DNA from: JAPLHP01 sp963720375
GTDB taxonomy: Bacteria; Chloroflexota; Dehalococcoidia; UBA2247; RBG-13-53-26
DNA: 64,000 bases
NCBI GenBank assembly: GCA_963720375.1
Contig: CAVRFM010000019.1
Coordinates: forward strand, 104,701 to 168,700
Direction of reading: 5' to 3'
Of this stretch, positions 7,623-16,222 are shown in pieces (within the stretch, counting starts at the first letter, position 1; each line of letters starts with the position of its first letter). The notes beneath the pieces are model-generated. The model searched no databases. It saw only the letters and a program-made list of their open reading frames with translations, and was not told the DNA's origin. Position numbers and translations under genes: made by a program.

Positions 7623-9119
7623 TTACTGGTTAGCTTTTCTAGCACCCATTACGCGGGAGCAACCCCACAGCAGTCCGCCAACACCCACAAGGATGACACC
7701 TACCCCCGCGAGAATTAAGAAGGTGCCGTACTTATTGGCCTTGTTGGATTCCGCCTGGGCCTGGGCCTTCTGGGCATCTGCTAAAGCAGTGCCGTTGGCA
7801 GCTTGAGCGTCAAGCCAGTTGCTGGCGCCTGTGATCAGGCCGGTCACACCAGTCTCGACGGTACCAAGCAGCGCGGTCTGAGCATCTATCGCCGCCTGGT
7901 AACTAGTCTGAGCTGCATCAAACTGCGTCTTGGCGCCAACGAAGTCTCCAATCGCGTAAAGCCGTTGGCCTTCCTCTAAAGCAGCATCGCCTGTTGCAGC
8001 AGCGTTATCCGTGGCAGAACCAACCAGGATGTCACCCCCGCTGTCAATATTGAGTTCACTGTCACTCATGTACCAGCCGGGTAGATAATCCCAAACTTTT
8101 TCTGAAAGTGCGTCCGCTAGTCCATAAGACTGCGCTGCAGCAGCCTGGTCCGCGCCATAGACTACGAATTGCGCTCCGTAATTCACGTTAGTGATCTGCT
8201 GCCCGGCCGGAATCGCGTCGTAGAACGAATAGCGTGCCAAAACCGCCTGGTTCGGCGTCGGTGCAGTGGTGAGCGTCACTTCACCCGACATAACATCGAA
8301 GGAAAACGCTGTCGTGGCATCAATTTTCGTCTTGTCCGTCGCGTCCGCCAAATAGACCGTCGGAGTGCCTATCACCTCTCCGTAGCCGCTGGCCGGGCTA
8401 CGGGACACTGAGAACACCGTAGTGACCCCATCGCCCGCTCCCAGAAACTCATAGGAGCTGTAGTTGAAGCGCAACTGTGTAAGGACCGTAACCGCGGTTT
8501 TCAACTGGAACTCGCCCGTCCAAATGTCTAAGTCATATGCAGTGGCAGCTACTACTGACCACGGTGACCACACACTACCATCCCACGTGCTCTTCCACAC
8601 CTGGAGACTGGTATCCACTATCGGAGGGGTGTTCAATGTGTAAGTGTCATCACCAACACCAAATAGCGTCACCTCACCTATGACGGTCTCCACATTGTAG
8701 TTGCCCGTGTCCCGCTGGTACTCTACGCCGATATTGTACCCGTGTTCCACCAGGCCAACACTTGCAGCTGTAGGCACAGTAAACTGGACCGACATGTTAG
8801 CGGTCTCAGCAGCCGCCATGTTAACCTCAGTACCATAGTATCGAGTTCCCCAGTCAAACTGCACATAGGGCGTGGCCTTTATGTCTGAACCTGTCTGATT
8901 CACATAGACGAACTGGACTGTAGCAGTACTGTTCTCCGTGAAGGCTATCACAGTATCGCCATGGTAGAAGTCATCCGTGCCTTCAAAATATGCCCCGTCC
9001 CACTTCACCGACGGGCCCAGTACGGCAGCCTTAGTCGGCTTGGGAAACGCTACGAGAACAGCCGCTGCCAACATAAGACCGACCATCAGTATGAAAATAA
9101 TACTTTTTCGCTTGACCAC
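7623..9119 (-). CDS. Secreted, membrane-anchored surface protein (498 aa)
   Basis: No specific function recognised. It has a clear signal peptide (KRKSIIFILMVGLMLAAAVL) and a C-terminal hydrophobic anchor (GTFLILAGVGVILVGVGGLL) followed by a short basic tail. The exported part is rich in Thr, Val and Ala, suggesting beta-sandwich modules. One module around residues 225-300 runs GDGVTTVFSVSR ... SGEVTLTTAP, a pattern I associate with structural domains of surface or tail proteins. A helical segment with repeated Ala/Gln (about 375-455) precedes the anchor and may form a stalk. GTG start with GGAGGT 9 bases upstream. Transcribed alone from the promoter at 9261-9290. Confidence 0.75.
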   Translation of the reverse strand: MVKRKSIIFILMVGLMLAAAVLVAFPKPTKAAVLGPSVKWDGAYFEGTDDFYHGDTVIAFTENSTATVQFVYVNQTGSDIKATPYVQFDWGTRYYGTEVNMAAAETANMSVQFTVPTAASVGLVEHGYNIGVEYQRDTGNYNVETVIGEVTLFGVGDDTYTLNTPPIVDTSLQVWKSTWDGSVWSPWSVVAATAYDLDIWTGEFQLKTAVTVLTQLRFNYSSYEFLGAGDGVTTVFSVSRSPASGYGEVIGTPTVYLADATDKTKIDATTAFSFDVMSGEVTLTTAPTPNQAVLARYSFYDAIPAGQQITNVNYGAQFVVYGADQAAAAQSYGLADALSEKVWDYLPGWYMSDSELNIDSGGDILVGSATDNAAATGDAALEEGQRLYAIGDFVGAKTQFDAAQTSYQAAIDAQTALLGTVETGVTGLITGASNWLDAQAANGTALADAQKAQAQAESNKANKYGTFLILAGVGVILVGVGGLLWGCSRVMGARKANQ

Positions 9120-9260
9120 TTAGTTCTGACCTCCTTTACATGATTGCCAATAATATCCTAGATGGGCCGCCTACCACTCTTCAACAACCCAATACAAGAG
9201 AGGTGGTTGCTCAACCTACCCGCATTTATCACCCCCCTTCGCACCCAATTTCTGCCTCTG

Positions 9261-9290
9261 AGTTTAGAACACGAGTTTCCTTTTTGTCAA
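9261..9290 (-). promoter_or_regulatory. Promoter of the surface-protein gene
   Basis: On the minus strand a perfect TTGACA (9285-9290) is followed after 18 bases by TAAACT (9261-9266). It lies about 140 bases upstream of the GTG start. The rest of the 338-base gap up to hisB holds no recognisable gene; a TATAAT at 9379-9384 on the plus strand could belong to a hisB promoter but lacks a well-spaced -35. Confidence 0.5.
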
Positions 9291-9457
9291 GAGGTATGCT
9301 ACAATTCCACCTTGCGATCGCCGGAGTGCAATAGTGGGATACCGATGATCTGTTGGATACTTTCTTATACGATCGACATATAATCAAACAAAATAGTTAC
9401 AAATTGAATTCATATGCGGGCAGATAGAAGGGCGAGGCCGCCAAGGAGATAACAGAC

Positions 9458-10045
9458 ATGTCCAAGAGAATAGCAGTCATCAAGCGTGAAACCAAGGAGA
9501 CATGCATCAGTCTGGAGCTGGTCATCGATGGCAAGGGTGACTCCGAGATCACCACCGGCATAAGGATGTTTGACCATCTGCTGGCCCAACTCTCCCAGCA
9601 CGGAGCCTTTGACCTCAAGGTCTCCGCTACGGGGCCCGATCCCCATCACCTGGTAGAGGACGTGGCGCTCTGCCTGGGACGTGCCTTCAATCAGGCATTG
9701 GGTGAAAAGCAGGGCATTGTGAGGATGGCTCATGCCATAGTACCCATGGACGATGCCTTGGCACTGGTAGCAGTGGACATCAGCGGCAGGGGTTATGCCG
9801 TCATAGAGATCCCCTTCAATGAGAAGAATATCACCGATTTGCCTGCCAACCTGGTCTGCCATTTCCTGGAGAGCTTCGCCTCTGAAGGCAAGATCAACCT
9901 GCACACCAAGCTGCTCAGGGGCAGCAACGATCATCACAAGGCAGAGGCCACCTTCAAGGCACTGGCGCGGGCATTGGACGCAGCCACTCGCCTCGATGAC
10001 CGCATCAGGGGCAAAGTGCCCAGCACCAAAAGCATTATCGACTGA
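9458..10045 (+). CDS. hisB: Imidazoleglycerol-phosphate dehydratase
   Basis: Manganese enzyme of histidine synthesis that dehydrates imidazoleglycerol phosphate. The metal-binding motifs are all present: GIRMFDHLLAQLSQHG, DPHHLVEDVALCLG, HAIVPMDDAL and HHKAEATFKALARAL. At 195 aa it is the monofunctional form, without a fused phosphatase. The ATG follows AAGGAGA. It stands alone on the plus strand, followed by a strong hairpin terminator. Confidence 0.96.
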   Translation: MSKRIAVIKRETKETCISLELVIDGKGDSEITTGIRMFDHLLAQLSQHGAFDLKVSATGPDPHHLVEDVALCLGRAFNQALGEKQGIVRMAHAIVPMDDALALVAVDISGRGYAVIEIPFNEKNITDLPANLVCHFLESFASEGKINLHTKLLRGSNDHHKAEATFKALARALDAATRLDDRIRGKVPSTKSIID

Positions 10046-10103
10046 TGCCTTGAAGCTCAGACCGGAAGCCACTCCCTACCACTCGCCGAACAACCATAAA
10101 GCA

Positions 10104-10134
10104 AAGAGCCATTGCTCTACCGGCAATGGCTCTT
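10104..10134. terminator. Bidirectional terminator between hisB and the SDR gene
   Basis: AAGAGCCATTGC (10104-10115) pairs perfectly with GCAATGGCTCTT (10123-10134) over 12 bases, with a 7-base loop. T-rich bases follow on the plus side and A-rich bases precede it, so it fits termination in both directions for the convergent genes. Confidence 0.75.
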
Positions 10135-10154
10135 CTTGTAAGCCAGGTACACCC

Positions 10155-10907
10155 TTATTGTGCTACAAAGCCTCCATCCAGTACCATCATGTGACCGGTA
10201 ACGAATGAAGCGGCGTCTGAACACAGCCAGGCAACCGCCTCGCCAACCTCCTCCGGCTTGCCCCAACGCTTCATCGGTGTAGGCTGGGGATCACCTATTT
10301 GTGGCTGCTTGCCCAGGCGCTTCGACATTCCGGTACGGATGCCACCCGGGCAGACAGCGTTTATACGAATATTGGATCTGGCATATTCCAGTGCCGCTGT
10401 GCGCGTCAGCTGCACCACACCACCCTTGGAAGCACAGTAGGCTGACAAGCCCTGAAGACCTACCAGCCCTCCTACTGAGGCCGTATTGACGATGACACCG
10501 CCACCCTGTTTCAGCATCTGCGGAATTTCATACTTCAGGCACAACCATACTCCCCTGAGGTTAACGCTGATTATGCGGTCCCAGTTATCTTCGGCACAGT
10601 CGGCCGTCGTCGACACGGTACCTTCAACACCAGCATTGTTGAAAGCGCAGTCCAGCCTGCCGTATGTCTCAACAACTTTGTCCACCAGCACCTTGACCTC
10701 TGCCGCTCGGGAAACATCGCATTGCACGAAGGTGGCTTCGCCTCCGGCTTCCCTGACAAGACGAACCGTCTCCAGCCCTTCGTCAACCAGTATGTCGGCT
10801 ATCACCACCCTTGCCTTTTCGCGGGCAAACACCAGCGCTGTCCCCCTGCCGATCCCAGAAGACCCGCCGGTTACCAGAGCAACCTTGCCTGTCAGTAATC
10901 CAGACAA
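10155..10907 (-). CDS. Short-chain dehydrogenase/reductase (SDR)
   Basis: Classical NAD(P)-dependent SDR of 250 aa. It has the cofactor motif VTGGSSGIGRG, FNNAG, the catalytic serine region NTASVGG, and SAYCASKGG with Tyr and Lys. ADIL after the second strand puts an acidic residue there, favouring NAD over NADP (family knowledge, inference for this protein). The start is TTG with AAGGAGG 7 bases upstream. The C-terminal VLDGGFVAQ is typical of FabG/glucose-dehydrogenase-like SDRs. The substrate is unknown; nearby CoA-transferases suggest a catabolic hydroxyacyl or alcohol substrate. Confidence 0.88.
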   Translation of the reverse strand: MSGLLTGKVALVTGGSSGIGRGTALVFAREKARVVIADILVDEGLETVRLVREAGGEATFVQCDVSRAAEVKVLVDKVVETYGRLDCAFNNAGVEGTVSTTADCAEDNWDRIISVNLRGVWLCLKYEIPQMLKQGGGVIVNTASVGGLVGLQGLSAYCASKGGVVQLTRTAALEYARSNIRINAVCPGGIRTGMSKRLGKQPQIGDPQPTPMKRWGKPEEVGEAVAWLCSDAASFVTGHMMVLDGGFVAQ

Positions 10908-11140
10908 TTCCTTACCTCCTTCTTGGGTAGCCCATTTTGCCGAATAGCGTACCGCGCTCTGTAGCTAAGCCAAACAAGTCGCTTTTGGCTATCTTAACAA
11001 TACAACCGCGCAACACGCAACCCGATTCAATACTCCATCATGCTTCCAAATTCAGATCAGATCCACCTGGCAGGGAAGCCAAAAAGCTCATGCTGTGATA
11101 TTATCTGTTTTGCAGTCACGTTGTAACCCTGGGAACAATC

Positions 11141-12049
11141 ATGCAGATCACAGAGGTAGCCCGGAATACATTTCTCCTCACCTATACACCGGATACGCCT
11201 TTCTCCATTAATGAGATAGCATACCTGTTGGTTGAGGACCGGATATCAGTCTTGATTGAGCCCGGCTCTACAACTACAGCCTCCAGACTGCTCAGCAGTT
11301 TTAAAGAACTCGGCATCAACCCGGACAAGATCGCCTATATCATCCCTACTCACATCCATGTAGATCACGGAGGAGGATCAGGCTTCCTGTCCCAAAATCT
11401 CCCTAATGCCAGAGTGGTACTCCATCCGCGAGGGGCAGTACACATGACAGAGCCCTCAAAACTAATCAACAGCACCCGCCTCGTCTTCGGCGATGATTTT
11501 GAGAAATCATTCGGGCCCATCCTCGCCGTACCGGAGAAGCAGATACACGTAGCCGAAGACGGTGAGACAATTCGTCTGGGCAAGAGAGAACTGAAAATAC
11601 TCTTCTCTCCCGGGCATGCATCACATCACATCTCGATTCTGGACAGCTCAACCCAAGGCATCTTCTGCGGCGAAGCACTGGGGGTTATCCCGGATAATAT
11701 GCCGGATTTTCCTCTGCCGGCAGCAGTGCCGCCTTTTGATTTGCAGCTCTATCTGGCAACGATGGACAAGATAGCTCATCTCCGTCCCAAACTGCTCTTC
11801 TACTCCCATTGCGGAATGAGAACCAATGCGCAAAAGCTTATTGAGCAGGCAAAGATGAATGCCATCGCCTTCGGCCAGATTGTTCAGAATGCCCTTCAAG
11901 CAGGGGAAGATCCTCAGAAGATATGGCTGCGCCTGTCAAAATACGTTAAAGAACATTTCCCCGAAGCTGACCTTCCTGCGCAATACCAGCTGATTCTCTC
12001 AGGCTATCTCTCCTATTTCTCCAATCCCCAATCCAACTTCAGGAAATAA
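11141..12049 (+). CDS. Metallo-beta-lactamase-fold hydrolase
   Basis: MBL-fold metal hydrolase of 302 aa. The first metal motif THIHVDHGGG is complete (HxHxDH), followed by a histidine in FSPGHASHH and the acidic residue in IFCGEALG; a later histidine (FYSHCGMR) could complete the site. This layout is that of glyoxalase II-like or flavin-free MBL proteins. The function is not predictable from sequence alone. It overlaps the end of the convergent CoA-transferase gene by 11 bases. The ATG has only a weak GGGA upstream. Confidence 0.85.
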   Translation: MQITEVARNTFLLTYTPDTPFSINEIAYLLVEDRISVLIEPGSTTTASRLLSSFKELGINPDKIAYIIPTHIHVDHGGGSGFLSQNLPNARVVLHPRGAVHMTEPSKLINSTRLVFGDDFEKSFGPILAVPEKQIHVAEDGETIRLGKRELKILFSPGHASHHISILDSSTQGIFCGEALGVIPDNMPDFPLPAAVPPFDLQLYLATMDKIAHLRPKLLFYSHCGMRTNAQKLIEQAKMNAIAFGQIVQNALQAGEDPQKIWLRLSKYVKEHFPEADLPAQYQLILSGYLSYFSNPQSNFRK

Positions 12050-13223
12050 CCCCCTCCGCAGCATACTGTTTCACTTCATCCTCCGACATACCCAGGAGAT
12101 GATGATAAACATAGTCATTGTCCTGACCCACAAGGGGAGCGGCCCTGTGAAAATGGGCCGGGGTATCATCCAGCTTGATCGGGCTTCCATCTGAGACTGT
12201 CTTGCCCATCACCGGGTGATCCAACTCCACAAAGAAACCCCTTGATCTCAGCTGCGGGTCTCCGGCCAGATCAGCCGCATTCTGCACCACCCCAGCCGCC
12301 ACGCCCACCTCCTGAAGCAGTTCCATCACCTCTTCAGCAGCGTGCTGCTTCGTCCACTCCTCCACCAGCACATCTAACCGGGCAGCATTCTGCCAACGAC
12401 CTGCTGGAGTGGCAAAATCATTATCCACAGCCCAGGAAGGATGACCCGAAACCCTGCAGAAAGCCTGCCATTCTTCCTCGGTGAATACAGCAATAGCACA
12501 CCACCTGTCATCACCCATACAGCGATAAACGCCGTGAGGTGCAACAATCTGGTAAGCCGAACAGTTGCCTGTAGGAGAGGCATTCCTGTGATTGGCCTGG
12601 TAATCCAGCAATGCTGTTCCCAGCAAACCGCTCATGCTCTCTAGCTCAGCCAGGTCTATATATTGTCCTTCGCCTGTTTTCCGCCGATGCTCCAAAGCTT
12701 CCAGAATGGCTAATACACCCATCAGACCAGCAACGTGGTCAGCATAGGAATAACCCAGACCCAAAGGAGGTTTACCGGGGTAGGTGGTCAGATGAGTAAT
12801 CCCACTCAAGGCCTGGATCGTAGCTCCGAACGCAACATAGTCTTTCCAGGGACCTGTCTGCCCCATCCCAGACATGCTGACCATGATCAGGTCGGGTCTT
12901 ACTTCCGTCAGTGTATCGTAGTCCAATCCCCAGTTCTTCATTACCCGGGGGCTGAAGTTCTCCACCAGTACGTCACTTACCCGAACCAGCTTCTTCACCA
13001 GCCCAATCCCCTGAGGTTTGGAGACATTCAAGGAAATGCCTAACTTGTTGCGATTCCAGGTATTGAAATACCCATTGATATTATGCTCTGTCTCCCCCAT
13101 GGTCACCCTGGACTGAACCTTGATCACCTCAGCACCATAATCCGCCAGCAACCTGGTGGCAAAGGGGCCAGCCAATACCCAGGTAAAATCGAGCACCCTT
13201 AAGTCTGACAATGCTCCCAACAT
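12039..13223 (-). CDS. Class III (CaiB/BaiF) CoA-transferase, catalytic-type subunit
   Basis: CaiB/BaiF family protein of 394 aa that moves CoA between organic acids. The N-terminal LRVLDFTWVLAGPFATRLL and GAEVIKV, the NRNKLGISLNV segment, and GEGQYIDLAE are family hallmarks. The catalytic aspartate position is present in GYSYADHVAG. It starts with an ATG that overlaps the stop of the upstream CoA-transferase by one base (TGATG), indicating a coupled two-subunit enzyme. The partner lacks the aspartate, as in heteromeric BbsEF-type transferases. Substrates are unknown. Confidence 0.92.
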   Translation of the reverse strand: MLGALSDLRVLDFTWVLAGPFATRLLADYGAEVIKVQSRVTMGETEHNINGYFNTWNRNKLGISLNVSKPQGIGLVKKLVRVSDVLVENFSPRVMKNWGLDYDTLTEVRPDLIMVSMSGMGQTGPWKDYVAFGATIQALSGITHLTTYPGKPPLGLGYSYADHVAGLMGVLAILEALEHRRKTGEGQYIDLAELESMSGLLGTALLDYQANHRNASPTGNCSAYQIVAPHGVYRCMGDDRWCAIAVFTEEEWQAFCRVSGHPSWAVDNDFATPAGRWQNAARLDVLVEEWTKQHAAEEVMELLQEVGVAAGVVQNAADLAGDPQLRSRGFFVELDHPVMGKTVSDGSPIKLDDTPAHFHRAAPLVGQDNDYVYHHLLGMSEDEVKQYAAEGVIS

Positions 13224-14437
13224 CAGATAACACCACCAGAGATCAAACCGGCTATCTCTTCCGAGGACAACCCCAATTCTCTTCCGAATATCTCTTGATT
13301 ATGCTCACCAATGAGCGGAGCTCGCCTCCATACCCGCCAGGGAGTACGGCTAAACCTGTAAGGGGCACCAGGATAGCAAAAGAAAGCACCATGCTCAGGA
13401 TGAGCCACCTCTACAAAAAATCCCCGTTCCAAGAGGTGGGGATTATGACTCACCACCTTTATCGAATTCACCACTGCCCAGGGAAGCCGGAGCAATTGCC
13501 CGAGATCCATCAACTCCCTCGCCGTATGCCTTATGGCCCATCCCCCCAGAACCTGAATAATGTGATCCACCTCTCTGCTTCTTACTGTGGGGTCACACCA
13601 TCTCTCATCTTTCAAATCAGCAGCCATCCCCTCGCTGTCCAGCAACTCTACAAGGGTATCCCACTCCTGAAACAGAGTGAGTACTATATAGCCATTCTTA
13701 CAAGGGAATACGCGAAAGGCATTGTCCCAATGCAAGCTGCCTTGCCTTCCGGCCACTACTCCTTCATAGAGGTAACGCACATTGACATGTTCTATCATCC
13801 CGGCTACGCACTCATGCATAGAGACATCCACAAGCTGACCACGGCCCGCCGAATGCCTATGGTACAAGGCCATCAGGGTGCCAATTGCTCCAAAGACAGA
13901 AGCAATGAGATAGGCCTGCTCTCCATAGGCCTTCAGCGGCGGAGTATCCGAGTCACCAGAGACATACATCTGCCCCCCAAGCGCCAAAGCCACTAGATCA
14001 CATGATGCATAGTCCTTGTAGGGCCCCGTTTGACCGAAGTTGGTGATGGAAGTCATGATAAGGCGAGGGTTAAGCTCTTTAAGCGCTTCGTAATCCAGGG
14101 ATAGCTTCTTCAGATACCCGGGAAGAAAGGCCTCTACCACCACATCTGCAGTGCAAGCCAGCTTCCTGAATACCTTTTGTCCCTCACCGTGCTCCAAATT
14201 CAGAGTAATACCTCGCTTACTGGTGTTGTTGTACCAGAAAGAGAGGCTTGTCTCAGCGTTCGGTGCATCATTCAGGAAAGGGCCTAATCTTCTAGCCGGG
14301 TCACCCCCAGGAGGCTCAACCTTGATTACATCAGCCCCCATATCGGCCAGGAGCTTGCCGCAAAAGGATCCCTTCTCGCTGGTCAAATCCAGGATCCGCA
14401 GGCCTTCCAGAGCAGTTCGCGTTGACAATAATGACAT
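13223..14437 (-). CDS. Class III (CaiB/BaiF) CoA-transferase, non-catalytic-type subunit
   Basis: CaiB/BaiF family protein of 404 aa with LRILDLTSEKGSFCGKLLAD, GADVIKVEPPGGDPAR and GRGQLVDVSMHE. At the place of the catalytic aspartate the sequence reads AYGEQAYLIAS, so the nucleophile is missing. It precedes and overlaps the aspartate-bearing gene, which fits a heterodimer in which this subunit is structural or binds CoA. The same order and the same loss occur in the second pair at 25.5-27.9 kb. The C-terminal SRTPWRVWRRAPLIGEHNQE is the usual CoA-transferase ending. Confidence 0.9.
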   Translation of the reverse strand: MSLLSTRTALEGLRILDLTSEKGSFCGKLLADMGADVIKVEPPGGDPARRLGPFLNDAPNAETSLSFWYNNTSKRGITLNLEHGEGQKVFRKLACTADVVVEAFLPGYLKKLSLDYEALKELNPRLIMTSITNFGQTGPYKDYASCDLVALALGGQMYVSGDSDTPPLKAYGEQAYLIASVFGAIGTLMALYHRHSAGRGQLVDVSMHECVAGMIEHVNVRYLYEGVVAGRQGSLHWDNAFRVFPCKNGYIVLTLFQEWDTLVELLDSEGMAADLKDERWCDPTVRSREVDHIIQVLGGWAIRHTARELMDLGQLLRLPWAVVNSIKVVSHNPHLLERGFFVEVAHPEHGAFFCYPGAPYRFSRTPWRVWRRAPLIGEHNQEIFGRELGLSSEEIAGLISGGVI

Positions 14438-14508
14438 GAAGGAATTCCGATGACTACGTGGATCTATAGTAGCATTGACCTTTCGATCTGCTGACGATCC
14501 CCGCGTGG

Positions 14509-15993
14509 CTAGAGGCCAGCGTTACTCTGCAACCGATCTATCGCTGCCTTAATCCGCCTGAGACACTTATCCCTGCCCAGCACTATCATGGTCTCAAAAA
14601 GGGGAGGGGTAGCGGTGCGACCAGTGATTGCCACACGAATAAGGCCAAAGAATTCTCCCGTCTTGATAGACAACTCCTCTGCTAAGGAACGAAGCGAGGA
14701 TTCCAGGTTAACCACATCAAACGGCTCCAGTGACTCCAACCTCAAGAGAACCATCCCCAGCAACTCACTGGCGCGCCCTCTGACCATGCCACCCTTCACC
14801 AGCAGATCCACAGGATAGTCCATCTCTTCCAGGAAGAAGAACCCGCCCACCTCAGCAAGCTCACAGAGCGTCTTCGCCCGTTCCTGCACCAGTGCCACAA
14901 CCTGACTCGCATATCCGATATCCAGCGGGCGCTTCACCTGAACCGGGAGATGCCTCTCGAAATAGGGCAAGGCCCGTTGAGCCAATTCAGCATGGCTCAG
15001 CTTGCGAATGTAGAAGCCATTCATCCACTGGAGCTTCTTTATGTCAAATACTGCAGCCGTCCTGCTGATGCGCTCCAGAGAGAAATCCTTGATCAAGTCC
15101 TCCCGGCCGATAATATCGGTCTTGTCATCCAGTGACCAGCCCAGGAGGGCCAGGAAGTTGACTATGGCCTCCGGTAGATAACCCTGGTCCCGATAGTCCA
15201 GCAGGGCCGTGGCACCATGGCGCTTGCTCAGTTTCGACTTATCCGGCCCCAGAATCATAGGCAAATGGGCATACAGGGGTGGTTCCCAGTCGAACGCGTT
15301 GTAGAGTAGAACATGCCTCGGGGTGGAGGAAAGCCACTCATCAGCCCGCATGACATGGGTAATTTTCATAAAATGATCATCGATGATATTGGCCAGGTGA
15401 TACGTCGGATAGCCGTCCGACTTCAGCAGCACCAGATCATCGAGCTCGCTGTTATCAAACGTTATGTTGCCGCGGATAAGGTCATGGAACGTCGTCTGTC
15501 CGCCAAGCGGCACCTTGAAGCGTATCACAGGCGCAACGCCTTCAGATTCGAACTGTGCCTGTTCCTCCGGGCTCAGGTCACGGCAGTGGCGGTCGTAGCT
15601 GCGCATCGATTCCTTGCGCTCCGCCGTCACAGCGCGCATCTGGGCCAGGCGCTCCGATGTACAATAGCATTTGTAAGCGCGCCCGCCCTCCAGCAATTGC
15701 TGCGCATACTTCTGGTACAGATCCCGCCGCTCCGACTGGAAATACGGCCCGTAATCGCCGCCAATCTCCGGCCCCTCATCCCAGTCAATGTCCAACCAGC
15801 GCAAGCTGTCAAGTATCGCCTCCACCGCGCCCTCTACCTTGCGCGACTGATCGGTGTCCTCAATGCGGACGATGAACTTGCCGCCAGTGTGCCTGGCGAA
15901 CAGCCAGTTGAACAGGGCGGTCCTGATGTTTCCGATATGCGGGTATCCGGTTGGGCTGGGAGCATATCGCACCCGGACGCTTTCGGTACTCAT
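14509..15993 (-). CDS. gltX: Glutamyl-tRNA synthetase
   Basis: Class I aminoacyl-tRNA synthetase, 494 aa. It shows the HIGH-type motif PSPTGYPHIGNIRTALFNW and the KMSKS-type motif KSKLSKRHGA. A CYC...C element in the acceptor-binding insertion could bind zinc. The length is normal for bacterial GluRS. By eye the first half of the gene (about 15330-15993) uses more GC-ending codons than the second half, like the adjacent glnS. It is divergent from glnS across a 229-base gap. Whether it is discriminating for tRNA-Glu is not visible. Confidence 0.95.
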   Translation of the reverse strand: MSTESVRVRYAPSPTGYPHIGNIRTALFNWLFARHTGGKFIVRIEDTDQSRKVEGAVEAILDSLRWLDIDWDEGPEIGGDYGPYFQSERRDLYQKYAQQLLEGGRAYKCYCTSERLAQMRAVTAERKESMRSYDRHCRDLSPEEQAQFESEGVAPVIRFKVPLGGQTTFHDLIRGNITFDNSELDDLVLLKSDGYPTYHLANIIDDHFMKITHVMRADEWLSSTPRHVLLYNAFDWEPPLYAHLPMILGPDKSKLSKRHGATALLDYRDQGYLPEAIVNFLALLGWSLDDKTDIIGREDLIKDFSLERISRTAAVFDIKKLQWMNGFYIRKLSHAELAQRALPYFERHLPVQVKRPLDIGYASQVVALVQERAKTLCELAEVGGFFFLEEMDYPVDLLVKGGMVRGRASELLGMVLLRLESLEPFDVVNLESSLRSLAEELSIKTGEFFGLIRVAITGRTATPPLFETMIVLGRDKCLRRIKAAIDRLQSNAGL

Positions 15994-16222
15994 GGCTCCC
16001 TGTCGATACAGTTATTTGATATAAGAACAGCGACTTCCATCGATCGTCTCCATTCTAACATCATCAGCATTGAGCGTCTATTCGAGAGTCATTCAATCGA
16101 TCCGATCATTGACAAAGCCTAACAGAAATTGTACTTTAGTTGACATTTAAACTGATAGTCAGGGCAAAGCTACTTCAATTCCAGAGGATCAGCACAGAAT
16201 TGGTTATTGCAGGGGAAATGAT

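Noticed and set aside
13211..13996. Long plus-strand frame opposite the CoA-transferase gene
   Set aside because: It is antisense to a clear CaiB/BaiF coding region and has no family motif or start signal.
15313..16122. Long plus-strand frame opposite gltX
   Set aside because: Antisense to the conserved HIGH and acceptor-binding part of gltX; the Arg/Ala-rich composition is that of a shadow frame.
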